Source: Cellulomonas sp. NTE-D12 (GTDB lineage Bacteria; Actinomycetota; Actinomycetes; Actinomycetales; Cellulomonadaceae). From it: a stretch of 64,000 nt of DNA. Within the stretch, counting starts at the first letter, position 1. Every line of letters starts with the position of its first letter. The position numbers and the translations under genes were made by a program. The stretch lies in the NCBI RefSeq assembly GCF_027923705.1, contig NZ_AP026442.1:2356001-2420000 (forward strand). Direction: 5' to 3'. The notes under the pieces are model-generated. The model had not been told where the DNA came from. It did not search any database and saw nothing but the letters and a program-made list of their open reading frames with translations. Below are positions 26,059 to 34,608 of this stretch, in pieces.

Positions 26059-27132
26059 CTAGGGAGCCGGCTGGATCCGGACGACGGTCGAGAGCGCGGA
26101 CGTCTTCCCGGCCGCGTCCGCGGTCTCACCGCCGACGACGTAGGCGGAGTCCCCGAGCACCGCCATCCCCGGGTCCGAGGTGGGCGCCGGCAGGTGCCCG
26201 ACGGCGGTCACCTGCCCGGACGCCGGGTCCAGGCGGTACACGACGTCCTGGTGCGCGGCGCCGCGCGTGCCGCCGACCACGAGCACCGCCCCGCCGAGGG
26301 TGGCCGCCGCAGCGTGCGAGAGCGGCGCCGGCAGGTGCCCGGCGACGGTGACGGCGCCGCTCGTCAGGTCGATGCGCTGCACCAGGTCGACCGGCGTGCC
26401 GGAGTGCTCCCCGCCCAGCACCCACAGCGCCCCGCCGGCCACGGCCGCGGCGGCGTACCGGACGGTGGTCGGCAGGTGCGCCACGGTGCGGAACGTCGTC
26501 CCGTCCGTGGTGGCCAGCACGTCCGCCAGCTCGGCCGTCGCGGCGTACCCGCCGACCACGTAGGCCGTTCCGCCGTCCACCGCCACCGCGTGGTCGGACC
26601 GCGCCTGCGGCAGGTGGCCCACCACGGTCCCGGTGCCGCCGGTGGTCGCGATCGCCTGCACCGGGTCCGTCGACGCGTTCACGCCGCCGCCCAGCACCAC
26701 GGCGCGCCCGCCGAGCACCGCACCACCGGCGTCGTGGGTCGGCTGCGCCAGGTGCCCCACCACCGAGGTGGCGCCGGTGCCGGGGTCCAGCGTGAGGACG
26801 TTCGCCGTGGTGGAGCCCCCCGCCAGGCCGCCGAGCAGCAGCAGGCGGTCGCCGACGGCCAGCACCACCATGCGGGACGACGGCGTCGGCAGGTGCGTGG
26901 CGAGCGTGGTGACGGTGAGCCGGCCGGCCGAGGCGGCCGACGCCGATGCGCCGGGCGCCGAGGCCGCGGGCGTCGCGGCGGATGCGGCCGGCACGCCACC
27001 GGAGCTCACGGCGGCCGAGGCCCGCGTGCTCGCCGGTGCCGGTGCCGACGGGCTGCACGCCGCGACCAGGCCCGCTGTGGCCACGCCCACCGCCAGCACA
27101 GCAGCCGTTCCGGGGACCCGTCGTGCGGGCAT
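26059..27132 (-). CDS. Kelch-repeat lipoprotein
   Basis: A 357-residue lipoprotein with lipobox LVAAC, an Ala/Ser/Pro-rich linker, and then five to six repeats of about 45 residues. Each contains a double-glycine strand (VLGGRAVVLGGGV, AYVVGGYAATAEL, LWVLGGEHSGTPV, VLVVGGTRGAAHQ, AYVVGGETADAAG) and a VGHLP-type strand. This is a Kelch-type beta-propeller facing outside the cell. The start has GGAGG upstream. Its function is unknown. It sits tail-to-tail with another beta-propeller lipoprotein and next to an exporter gene. Confidence 0.7.
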   Translation of the reverse strand: MPARRVPGTAAVLAVGVATAGLVAACSPSAPAPASTRASAAVSSGGVPAASAATPAASAPGASASAASAGRLTVTTLATHLPTPSSRMVVLAVGDRLLLLGGLAGGSTTANVLTLDPGTGATSVVGHLAQPTHDAGGAVLGGRAVVLGGGVNASTDPVQAIATTGGTGTVVGHLPQARSDHAVAVDGGTAYVVGGYAATAELADVLATTDGTTFRTVAHLPTTVRYAAAAVAGGALWVLGGEHSGTPVDLVQRIDLTSGAVTVAGHLPAPLSHAAAATLGGAVLVVGGTRGAAHQDVVYRLDPASGQVTAVGHLPAPTSDPGMAVLGDSAYVVGGETADAAGKTSALSTVVRIQPAP

Positions 27133-27256
27133 GCGTCCTCCGTCGAGGGTGGGGGCGCGGCCGCAGGGTGCTGCCCGCCGCGGGTGGCCGCTGACCGGCC
27201 GGAGCGCCCATCAGACGACGTACGGCGCGTCCTGTCCAGCCGGGACCGGCCGGGTC

Positions 27257-28855
27257 TCAGCGGGCGGCGCGCCTCGGCAGGGCGAACGTCGCGGCCAGGC
27301 CGAGGGCCAGCGCGACGGCGGCCAGACCCGTGGTCACCTGGCTGGCGTGCACCATGGCGTCCGCCGCGGCCGTCGCTGCGGCGTGCATGCCGGGCGCCGC
27401 CTGCAGGCCCGCGATCGCGATGCCCGCGCTGTCCTTGACCGCCGTGGTCAGGCCGTCCACCGCGGCCGTCGGCAGGCCGACGGCGCCCAGGTTGGCGCGC
27501 GTGCTCGAGGCCAGCGTGGACACCAGCAGGCCGCCCAGCAGCGCGACGCCCAGCGCCGAGCCCAGCTGGCGCACGGTGCTCTGCAGCCCGGAGGCCTGTC
27601 CGCTCTCCTGCACCGGCACGTCGGACAGCAGCAGCGAGGTCAGCTGCGCGGTGGCCATGCCGACACCGACCCCGTAGCCGAACAGCCACAGGCACAGCGC
27701 GAGCGTCGAGATGCTGGTCGACAGGCTGAGCGCCAGCCCGCCGACCGCGACCGCCTCGAGCGCGAGCCCGGTCTGCACGATCGCCCGCTGGGACATCCGG
27801 CCGCTCAGCCGCGGCAGTGCGGCGGAGACCAGGAACGTGCCCATCGCGAGGCACAGGATCACGCCGCCGGTGCCCAGCGCGGTGTAGCCGAGGGTTCCCT
27901 GGAGCAGCAGCGGGAGGGTGAACAGCAGCCCGAACTCGCCGAACGCGACGATGAGCGCCGCCACGATCCCCGCGCGGAACGTGCGCAGCCGCAGCAGCGA
28001 CAGGTCCACCAGCACGTGGTGACCGACGGCGGCCCGACGCTGCTCGACGACCACGAACGCGACCACCGCCAGCACGCCGCCCACCAGGGCGAACGGCACC
28101 GGGGACAGCGCACCGGACGGCTGCCGCGTCCAGCCGAACCAGGAGGACTCGATCAGCGCGAACACGATGCCGCCCATGCCCGCGGCGCTCAGCAGCACAC
28201 CCCACGCGTCGCGTCCCGGCGCCGCGGTGGCGTCCCGGGTCTCCGGCACCACCCGCACGATCCCGACCACCACCAGCAGCCCGACGGGGATGTTCAGCCA
28301 GAACGCCCAGCGCCACGACACGTCGGTGGCCAGCCAGCCGCCCAGCAGGGGGCCGATGGCGGCCATGCCGCCGATCGCGGATCCCCACACGGCGAACCCG
28401 ATCGCGCGCGCCCGCCCGGTGAACGTCGCGTTGAGCGTCGACAGGGTGCTCGGCACCACCATCGCCGCGCCGAGCCCCTGCACCAGCCGGGCCACGATCA
28501 GCTGGGGGGCACCGCCGCTCAGCCCGGCGACCAGGGACGCCGCCATGAACAGCACGATCCCGGCGGCGAACAGCCGCCGCCGCCCGTGCAGGTCGCCGAG
28601 CCGCCCCACCGTGATCAGCACGGCGGCGAACACCAGGGCGTAGGAGGCGTTGAGCCACTGCGCGTCGGCGGCGGTCAGGTGCAGGTCGGCCATCACCACC
28701 GGCAGGGCGACGTTGACGATGGTCGCGTCCATGATCACCAGCGCGACGCCGAACCCGATGGTGAGCAGCGCCGCCCAGGCGCGACGGTCGAGCACCCCGG
28801 ACGGCCCGCTCGGCGGGGTGGGGACGGCGGGGGGTGCGGCGGCAGGTTGGGTCAC
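27257..28855 (-). CDS. MFS drug exporter, DHA2 (EmrB/QacA) family
   Basis: A 532-residue proton-driven antiporter with about 14 transmembrane helices. Family motifs include MDATIVNVALPVVMADL in TM1, GRLGDLHGRRRLF (motif A) and VQGLGAAMVVPSTLS (motif B/C region). The GTG start has no ribosome binding site but lies seven bases after a TAAAGT -10 box, so the transcript is probably leaderless. A palindromic operator fills the promoter spacer, and a divergent TetR gene is the expected repressor. The substrate is unknown. Confidence 0.88.
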   Translation of the reverse strand: MTQPAAAPPAVPTPPSGPSGVLDRRAWAALLTIGFGVALVIMDATIVNVALPVVMADLHLTAADAQWLNASYALVFAAVLITVGRLGDLHGRRRLFAAGIVLFMAASLVAGLSGGAPQLIVARLVQGLGAAMVVPSTLSTLNATFTGRARAIGFAVWGSAIGGMAAIGPLLGGWLATDVSWRWAFWLNIPVGLLVVVGIVRVVPETRDATAAPGRDAWGVLLSAAGMGGIVFALIESSWFGWTRQPSGALSPVPFALVGGVLAVVAFVVVEQRRAAVGHHVLVDLSLLRLRTFRAGIVAALIVAFGEFGLLFTLPLLLQGTLGYTALGTGGVILCLAMGTFLVSAALPRLSGRMSQRAIVQTGLALEAVAVGGLALSLSTSISTLALCLWLFGYGVGVGMATAQLTSLLLSDVPVQESGQASGLQSTVRQLGSALGVALLGGLLVSTLASSTRANLGAVGLPTAAVDGLTTAVKDSAGIAIAGLQAAPGMHAAATAAADAMVHASQVTTGLAAVALALGLAATFALPRRAAR

Positions 28856-28862
28856 GGCGGCG

Positions 28863-28892
28863 ACTTTACCGACACCGTGTCGGCAAAATCAA
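28863..28892 (-). promoter_or_regulatory. MFS exporter promoter with TetR operator in the spacer
   Basis: On the minus strand, -35 TTGATT (28892-28887) and -10 TAAAGT (28868-28863) are 18 bases apart. The spacer holds a perfect palindrome CCGACAC-C-GTGTCGG (28869-28883), extended by TTT/AAA arms to 28865-28887. Binding of the divergent TetR protein would block RNA polymerase directly. Confidence 0.7.
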
Positions 28893-28995
28893 TCGGTGCC
28901 ACCCGGGGGTCTCGACACCCCGTCGTTATCATGAGCCCGACCCGGCTCCGCGGCTCCGCGCTCGCGCAGCCCCGACCGGCAGCGAGGAGGCCGCC

Positions 28996-29586
28996 GTGCC
29001 CCGCATCCAGGCACCGACCGTCGCCGAGCACCGCGCAGCGCAGCGGACCGCCCTGCTCGACGCCGCCCGCGACCTGCTGTCGGAGGGTGCCACGGAGGCG
29101 CCGGCTCTGGCGGACGTCGCGCAGCGGGCGGGTCTGGCCAGGTCGAGCGTCTACTCCTACTTCAGCTCCCGGGAGGACCTGCTCGACGCCCTGGTCTCCG
29201 ACACGTTTCCCCGCTGGTCCGGGTACGTGCACCAGCGGATGGCCCGCCAGTCGACGCCCGGCGGCAAGGTGCTGGCGTACGTCGACGCCAACGTGCACCT
29301 CGTCGCGCGCGGCGACCACGCGCTCGCGATGACCCTTGCCTCGGTCGCACGTTCGGACGCCCTCGCCGAGTCGACGCACCTGCTGCACGACGAGCTGCGC
29401 ACGCCGCTCGTCGCCGCGCTCCGGGAGCACGGCAGCAGCGACCCGGACCGCACCGCCGAGCTGGTCCAGGCCCTGGTCTACGCCGTGAGCCGCATGGTGG
29501 AGGACGGCGTCAGCGAACGCCGCGCCCGCGGTCTCGCGCACGAGCTGCTGGAGCCCTACCTCCGGCGCACCCCGTCCACCGACTGA
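28996..29586 (+). CDS. TetR-family repressor, likely of the MFS exporter
   Basis: A 196-residue TetR protein. The helix-turn-helix is ALADVAQRAGLARSSVYSYF followed by SSREDLLDALVSDTF, and a helical ligand domain ends in LAHELLEPYLRR. The GTG at 28996 has GAGGAGG upstream. It is divergent from the MFS exporter with a strong palindrome between. Its 3' end overlaps the convergent SHOCT gene by 31 bp. Release by a drug-like ligand is expected for the family. Confidence 0.88.
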   Translation: MPRIQAPTVAEHRAAQRTALLDAARDLLSEGATEAPALADVAQRAGLARSSVYSYFSSREDLLDALVSDTFPRWSGYVHQRMARQSTPGGKVLAYVDANVHLVARGDHALAMTLASVARSDALAESTHLLHDELRTPLVAALREHGSSDPDRTAELVQALVYAVSRMVEDGVSERRARGLAHELLEPYLRRTPSTD

Positions 29587-29843
29587 GGCCTGAGCACCTG
29601 GGTCCGCTCCCGCAGCTCCCGCTCGTCGATCTCTCCCCGGGCGTACCGCGCCCGGACGATCTCCAGCGCGGGGTCACGGTTCCCGTCCGGGCCCACGGAT
29701 GCCTGTGCACGGCGCAGCGCGCGCAGCGCGACCGGGATCGCCGCCGCCCAGAACAGCAGGTACGCCGCCATGGACACCAGCCCCAGCGCGCGGGTGTCCC
29801 GGTCCGCCACCAGCCGGCCGCTGTGCTCGTAGAACGGGTGCAC
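29556..29843 (-). CDS. small membrane protein with a C-terminal SHOCT domain
   Basis: A 95-residue protein with one transmembrane segment (LGLVSMAAYLLFWAAAIPVAL) and a SHOCT-type tail DPALEIVRARYARGEIDERE. SHOCT motifs are short oligomerisation or membrane-associated helices. The GTG start has GAGGAG five bases upstream and follows the radical SAM stop by one base, so they are probably coupled. The role is unknown. The 3' ends of this gene and the convergent TetR gene overlap. Confidence 0.7.
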   Translation of the reverse strand: MHPFYEHSGRLVADRDTRALGLVSMAAYLLFWAAAIPVALRALRRAQASVGPDGNRDPALEIVRARYARGEIDERELRERTQVLRPQSVDGVRRR

Positions 29844-29844
29844 G

Positions 29845-31179
29845 TCAGCTCCTCTCAGCGGGCCGGGCACCGTCGGGCACCCGGCGTTCCGTCAGCGTCC
29901 GGGCCAGCCACCACACCGGGCCGCTACGCCCGCGGGCCGGTCGGGCCCAGCCCCCCGCGGGCTGCCCCGCCACGTCGGCGTGCTCGCGCAGCATCTGCGC
30001 CCACAGCGGCTCGATGAGCCCGTACGTCACCGCACGCTCGAGGTCGTGGAACACGTCGTAGCCGCGCGGCGTCAGCCGCAGCAGCCCGTCGTCCGGCGTG
30101 ACCAGCCCGGCGGCTCGGGCCACCGCCGTCAGCCCGCGCACCGGTCCGGCACCCCTCAGGCCGTAGGTCGCCGCGAGGGTGGCCGGGTCGACCGCACCGG
30201 CGTACGCCTGCCAGAACGCCTCGTACGCCGCGCCGCCGAGCGCGCCGAGGTGGAAGCGCCGGGCGACGGGCACCCGGCCGGCGGCGACCGCCGCCTCGTA
30301 CGCCGCCAGGCCGAAGTGGTTCACCAGCAGGTCCTTGCCCGTGACCGACGAGGCGCCGGCACCCATGCCGAGGAACCGGCGCCGGGTGATCGACGTGTAC
30401 GGCGCGCTGCCCAGGCGGTTGAACGTCCACACCGAGCGGCGCTCGTACCCGCGGCGACGGGCGAGCTCCGCCACCTGCGACAGCACGGCGTGCTCGCGGC
30501 GGCGGGCGTGCCGCGCGACGCCGAACGGCGTGTACCCGAAGCGCATCAACGGGTAGGTCGACACCTGGTCGGCACCGGTCTCGAAGCACCAGGCGACGTC
30601 GTCGAGGAACGCGCGGACGGCGGTCGCGGCCGCCGGCGACGACCCCGGCAGGGCGACGTCGACGATGAGGTCCACGTCGACCACGGCGAAGCGCCCGACG
30701 GCCGCCAGCACCGCCCGGCGGGAGGCGTCCGCGTCGTGCGGCCGACCCAGCCGACGCAGCACCGGGTCGTGGAACGACTGCGCACCGATGCTGACCGCGT
30801 CGAACCCCGCGGCGGCCAGCGCGTCGAGCCGTGCGGGCGTGGCGTGCGTCGGCAGCACCTCGACGGCTCGACGTCCCGCCGTCGGCACGCGCTCGACCAG
30901 GTCGGCCAGCACCTCCGGGAACAGGGTGGGCGTCCCGCCCCCGACGTACAACGAGGTGAACGACCCGAACCGGGCCGTGTGCGCGTCGACGACCGCGTCG
31001 ACCTCCCGCCGGAGCGCCTCCAGGTACGGCATCGCGGGCACGTCGCCCAGCCGCACCTTGTTGTAGGGGCAGAACGGGCAGATGGACGAGCAGAACGGGA
31101 CGTGCACGTAGGCGCCGGCCGGGGCGTCGAGCAGCCGCACCACGTCGGCGGCCCCAGCGAGCGCCGTCCCGACGGGCAT
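29845..31179 (-). CDS. HemW/HemN-like radical SAM protein
   Basis: A 444-residue radical SAM enzyme. The cluster motif is VPFCSSICPFCPYNK (CxxxCxxC), followed by YVGGGTPTLFP and SIGAQSFHDPVLRRLGR, as in the coproporphyrinogen oxidase-like family. A HemN_C-like region contains NHFGLAAYEAAVAAGRVPVA. HemW acts in haem delivery and HemN oxidises coproporphyrinogen III; methyltransferase and cyclopropanase relatives also exist. The ATG is used; GAGGGG lies nine bases upstream. No haem genes lie nearby, so the substrate is open. Confidence 0.78.
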   Translation of the reverse strand: MPVGTALAGAADVVRLLDAPAGAYVHVPFCSSICPFCPYNKVRLGDVPAMPYLEALRREVDAVVDAHTARFGSFTSLYVGGGTPTLFPEVLADLVERVPTAGRRAVEVLPTHATPARLDALAAAGFDAVSIGAQSFHDPVLRRLGRPHDADASRRAVLAAVGRFAVVDVDLIVDVALPGSSPAAATAVRAFLDDVAWCFETGADQVSTYPLMRFGYTPFGVARHARRREHAVLSQVAELARRRGYERRSVWTFNRLGSAPYTSITRRRFLGMGAGASSVTGKDLLVNHFGLAAYEAAVAAGRVPVARRFHLGALGGAAYEAFWQAYAGAVDPATLAATYGLRGAGPVRGLTAVARAAGLVTPDDGLLRLTPRGYDVFHDLERAVTYGLIEPLWAQMLREHADVAGQPAGGWARPARGRSGPVWWLARTLTERRVPDGARPAERS

Positions 31180-31232
31180 GGCACCCACCCCTCGCTCCCT
31201 GGACCGACCGACCACCGGGCCCGGGTCGCCCG

Positions 31233-32387
31233 TCAGGGCGCCCCGCGGTCGCCGGCCCGAGCCGCCCGACGGCGGCCCACGACCACCGCCGCCGCGGTCC
31301 CGCCGAGCAGCACCACACCGGCCACGAGGAAGGTCAGCGCGGGCCCCATCGTCCGGTTCCCGATCAGCACGACGGCGAGGAACGCGGCGCCGACCGCGCC
31401 GACCATCCACGCCCACAACGGGTCGCGCAGGTAGGTGATCACGGCGGCGACGGCGAGGACGCCGAGCAGGGCGGCCGCCACGGGCATCCCCCGACCGGCG
31501 GTGGTCGGGGCACCGATCACCGCCGCGACCAGCCCGAGCGCCACACCGAGGTGTCGGTGCGGCAGCCGGCGCGACACCAGCCACGCCCAGACCACCCCGT
31601 ACCCGAACAGCAGCAGACCCCTCGTCAGGTCGGTCCGCGCGAAGTCGTAGGTGGCGTCCGGGCCATCGACCCGCGGCGCCGGCCACACGGCGTCCGGGAC
31701 CATCCCCATCAGAGCGGCGCCCGCGACGAACACCGCCAGCTCGACCACCACGCTCGGCGCCACCAGGTGCACGGCGAGCATCAGGACGAGCGCGACACCG
31801 GCGGCCGCGACGCCGGACCACCGCGCCTCCCGGACCAGGAGCACCGTGGTGGCCGCGGCCAGGGCGACGGCGAGGGTGAGCACCACGCTCGCGGACCGCC
31901 GTCGCACGGCGTGCCGGGGGTCGGCGCCGGCCCGCTGCGGTCGCACCGGCCAGCCGACCAGCAGCCCGGCCACCGCTGCCACCGCGGTGAGGCCACCGGC
32001 GAGCAGCAGCTGCGTGCCGCGCGAGATCGTCGACCAGGACTGCTGCACCACCAGCGCGACGGCCGCCAGCACGAAGACGCTGCCGAGGTACACCCCCGCT
32101 TCGAGCAGCCGCCCGCGCCACGCGGGCACCGGCCGCGCGACCGGCGCCGCGACGGACGCCGCGGGTGACGCAGCAGCGACCGCGGCCGGCGCCGCCGCCA
32201 TGGGCGCGGTGCCGGGCGGAGCGGCCTCCGAACGGGCGATCGCGGTCAGCACCGCGTCCGCCTGGGCACGGCTCAGCGTGCCGTCGGCCACGAGGGCCGC
32301 GAGCGCCGCCTGCACCGGGCCGCGAGGGGGTGTGCCGCCGGACGGTTCGAGGGCCGGTCCGGCCGGGGGAACGGGTGTCGTCGTCAT
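31233..32387 (-). CDS. polytopic membrane protein of unknown function (DUF2157-like)
   Basis: A 384-residue protein. A short N-terminal helical region (VQAALAALVADGTLSRAQAD) resembles the start of DUF2157 proteins. An Ala/Pro-rich linker follows, then about ten hydrophobic helices from VYLGSVFVLAAVALVV to FLVAGVVLLGGTAAAVVV. The ATG is preceded by GGGAG. No catalytic motif or transporter signature was recognised. It lies upstream of the radical SAM gene in the same direction, with 53 bp between. Confidence 0.65.
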   Translation of the reverse strand: MTTTPVPPAGPALEPSGGTPPRGPVQAALAALVADGTLSRAQADAVLTAIARSEAAPPGTAPMAAAPAAVAAASPAASVAAPVARPVPAWRGRLLEAGVYLGSVFVLAAVALVVQQSWSTISRGTQLLLAGGLTAVAAVAGLLVGWPVRPQRAGADPRHAVRRRSASVVLTLAVALAAATTVLLVREARWSGVAAAGVALVLMLAVHLVAPSVVVELAVFVAGAALMGMVPDAVWPAPRVDGPDATYDFARTDLTRGLLLFGYGVVWAWLVSRRLPHRHLGVALGLVAAVIGAPTTAGRGMPVAAALLGVLAVAAVITYLRDPLWAWMVGAVGAAFLAVVLIGNRTMGPALTFLVAGVVLLGGTAAAVVVGRRRAARAGDRGAP

Positions 32388-32478
32388 CGCTGACTCCCTG
32401 CTCACGCACTGCGCGAGTCCTGGTTCCAGCGTCCTCCTCCGGCGTGCCGATGCCAACCGGTCGCCCGTACCCGGTCGG

Positions 32479-33192
32479 TCAGTACCCCCGGCTCGCCGCC
32501 TCCGCGCGGGACCGCTCGACCAGCGGCTCGTCGATCGGCTCGAGCTCCGCCGGCTCACCGCGTCGCGCCAGCGCCAGGGACAGCAGGGCGTCCGCCAGCA
32601 CGGGGTTCGCCGGCAGCAAGGGGCCGTGCAGGTAGGTGCCGATCGCGTTGACGGTCCGGGCGCCCTCGGTGCCGTCCTCCCCGTTGTTCCCGTTGCCGCG
32701 CAGCACCCGGCCCAGCGCCTCCTGGCCGGCGCCCAGCCGGGTGCGGCCGCTGTGGTTCTCGAAGCCGTACAGCGTGCCGAACGCCTCGGTCTGCACCGCC
32801 GCGTTGCCGATCAGCCGTCGGTCACCGCCGATGGTCTCCACGTCGAACACGCCGATGCCGGCGATCTCCTCGCCCTCGTGCGTACGGAACCGCCGGCCGA
32901 GCAGCTGGTACGTGCCGCACACCATGAGCATCGGCACGCCGTCCTGCACCAGCTGGTGCAGCCGGTCGCCCTTGCGCAGCACGTCCGCCTGGATGTCCGC
33001 CTGGGCCGAGTCCTGTCCGCCGCCGCCCAGCACCAGGTCGGTCTCGTCCGGGAGGTCGTCACCGATGCCGACGAAGTGCACCACCGGGTCCAGCCCCCGC
33101 CACCGGGCTCGCTGCAGCAGCGTCAGCCGGTTGCCACGGTCCCCGTACGTGTTCATCTCGTCGGGGTACAGGTGCACCAGGTGAAGCGTCAT
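32479..33192 (-). CDS. gatD: lipid II isoglutaminyl synthase, glutaminase subunit
   Basis: A 237-residue class I glutamine amidotransferase of the CobB/CobQ type. It supplies ammonia to MurT, which amidates the D-Glu carboxyl of lipid II to D-isoglutamine. The nucleophile is C92 in MLMVCGTYQLLGR, and the catalytic histidine lies in TYLHGPLLPANP. The start LVHLYPDEMNTYGDRGN is typical of GatD. Its ATG overlaps the murT stop (ATGA), giving equal synthesis of the two subunits. It acts at the inner face of the membrane. Confidence 0.93.
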   Translation of the reverse strand: MTLHLVHLYPDEMNTYGDRGNRLTLLQRARWRGLDPVVHFVGIGDDLPDETDLVLGGGGQDSAQADIQADVLRKGDRLHQLVQDGVPMLMVCGTYQLLGRRFRTHEGEEIAGIGVFDVETIGGDRRLIGNAAVQTEAFGTLYGFENHSGRTRLGAGQEALGRVLRGNGNNGEDGTEGARTVNAIGTYLHGPLLPANPVLADALLSLALARRGEPAELEPIDEPLVERSRAEAASRGY

Positions 33193-34514
33193 CGTGCGGT
33201 CACCGTCCCCTTCACGGCCGACGCCGAGAGCATGGTGTGCAGCCGCAGCATGGCGGTGTACGTGGAGAAGACCACGGTCTCCCCCGGCGTGCCGGCGATG
33301 ACGCCCACCGCCGCCTCGAGGTCCGGCTCGATGCGCCCGACGGGCACGTCGTCGTACCGCAGCCTCAGGGCCATGTCGACCGCCCTGATCCCCGTGGTCA
33401 TCGCCACCTCCCGCCCGGCCAGCGGCGAGAAGTCCACGTCCCACAGCCAGGACAGGTCCCGCCCGTCCGCGACCAGGTCGTTCACGGCGACGACGACGGT
33501 CGTCCCCTCCCGCACGTAGGAGGCCAGCCCCTGCCGGAAGCTCGCCGGGTTCTTCACCAGGTTCAGCTGCACGTGGGCGCCGCCCGGCAGCGTGTACACC
33601 TGGCCCCGGCCGAATGCGGGCCGCACGTCGGCCAGCTGGTCCACCAGCGTGCGCACCGGGACGTCCGGCAGCAGGGCGTGCACCAGCGCCAGCGCGGCGG
33701 CGCCGTTCTGGAAGTTGTGCTGACCGGTGACCTGCAGCCGCGCGTCGAGCTCCTGGTCACCCACCCGGTATCGCGCACGGTCGCCGTCGAACGCGAGCAG
33801 CTCGACCCCCGGCGCCGGCGGGACCGGGGCCGCCTTCTCGAGCTCACCCGTCACGGTGGCGGGCGCCATGTGCGTCGCCGCACCGGTTCCGGTGCGCACC
33901 AGCTCGTCGTCCCGCGGGAAGTACCGCAGCAGCTCCGGTGCCACGCCGAACCGCTCCACGCGCACCCCTGTGGTCGGGGCGCCGGAGGAGAGCCGGGGGT
34001 CGTCGCCGTTGACCACCACGCCGGTGCCCGCGGCGCGCATGGCGCTGGTGATCAGCCGCGCGACGGTGTCCACCTCACCGAACCGGTCCAGCTGGTCGCG
34101 GCTGGCGTTCAGCGCGAGCACCCACGCCGGCGGGGCGGCGGCCGCCACCTGGGGGGCGTAGGCCTCGTCCAGCTCGAACACCGCGATGTCGAACGGCAGC
34201 CGGCCGGTCAGGTGCGCCTGCTGGCTGACGCTGCTGATGATGCCGCGCGTCATGTTGCTGCCGGTCGCGTTGGTCAGCACACGCAGCCCGTTGGCCCGCA
34301 GCACCTCGACCACCATCTTGGTGGTGGTGGTCTTGCCGTTGGTGCCGGTCACCATCACCACGCCACGCGGCAGCTGACCGAGCACGGCGGCCAGGTATCC
34401 CGGCACCAGCCGCTCGACCACCCGGCCCGGCATCGCCTGCCCCGCGCTGCGCCCGCGCAGCCGCACGGCGGCGGCGACCGCCTTGCCGGTCAGTGTGCCG
34501 AGAAGCCTTCGCAC
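33189..34514 (-). CDS. murT: lipid II isoglutaminyl synthase, ATP-dependent subunit
   Basis: A 441-residue Mur-ligase-like enzyme that phosphorylates the D-Glu carboxyl of lipid II for amidation with GatD ammonia. The P-loop is MVTGTNGKTTTTKMVVEVL, the Mur central motif is AVFELDEAYAP, LALNASRDQLDRFGE and VVVNGDDPRLSSG follow, and the C-terminal domain is DUF1727-like. No cysteine occurs anywhere in the protein, so the Cys4 zinc ribbon known from staphylococcal and pneumococcal MurT is absent. The GTG start is supported by AGAGGG upstream. It is coupled to gatD. Confidence 0.92.
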   Translation of the reverse strand: MRRLLGTLTGKAVAAAVRLRGRSAGQAMPGRVVERLVPGYLAAVLGQLPRGVVMVTGTNGKTTTTKMVVEVLRANGLRVLTNATGSNMTRGIISSVSQQAHLTGRLPFDIAVFELDEAYAPQVAAAAPPAWVLALNASRDQLDRFGEVDTVARLITSAMRAAGTGVVVNGDDPRLSSGAPTTGVRVERFGVAPELLRYFPRDDELVRTGTGAATHMAPATVTGELEKAAPVPPAPGVELLAFDGDRARYRVGDQELDARLQVTGQHNFQNGAAALALVHALLPDVPVRTLVDQLADVRPAFGRGQVYTLPGGAHVQLNLVKNPASFRQGLASYVREGTTVVVAVNDLVADGRDLSWLWDVDFSPLAGREVAMTTGIRAVDMALRLRYDDVPVGRIEPDLEAAVGVIAGTPGETVVFSTYTAMLRLHTMLSASAVKGTVTAR

Positions 34515-34608
34515 GCGTTCTGCCCTCTGCTCGACGGGCCCGGGTTCCCCTGCGGGCGCCCCGACCTTACCCGGCACCGACCGGACGACGCCCGGCCGGA
34601 GCACCTCC

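Noticed and set aside
26633..28930. Long plus-strand open frame across the Kelch and MFS genes
   Set aside because: Low-complexity Arg/Gly/Gln-rich translation typical of antisense shadows; both minus-strand genes have clear family motifs.
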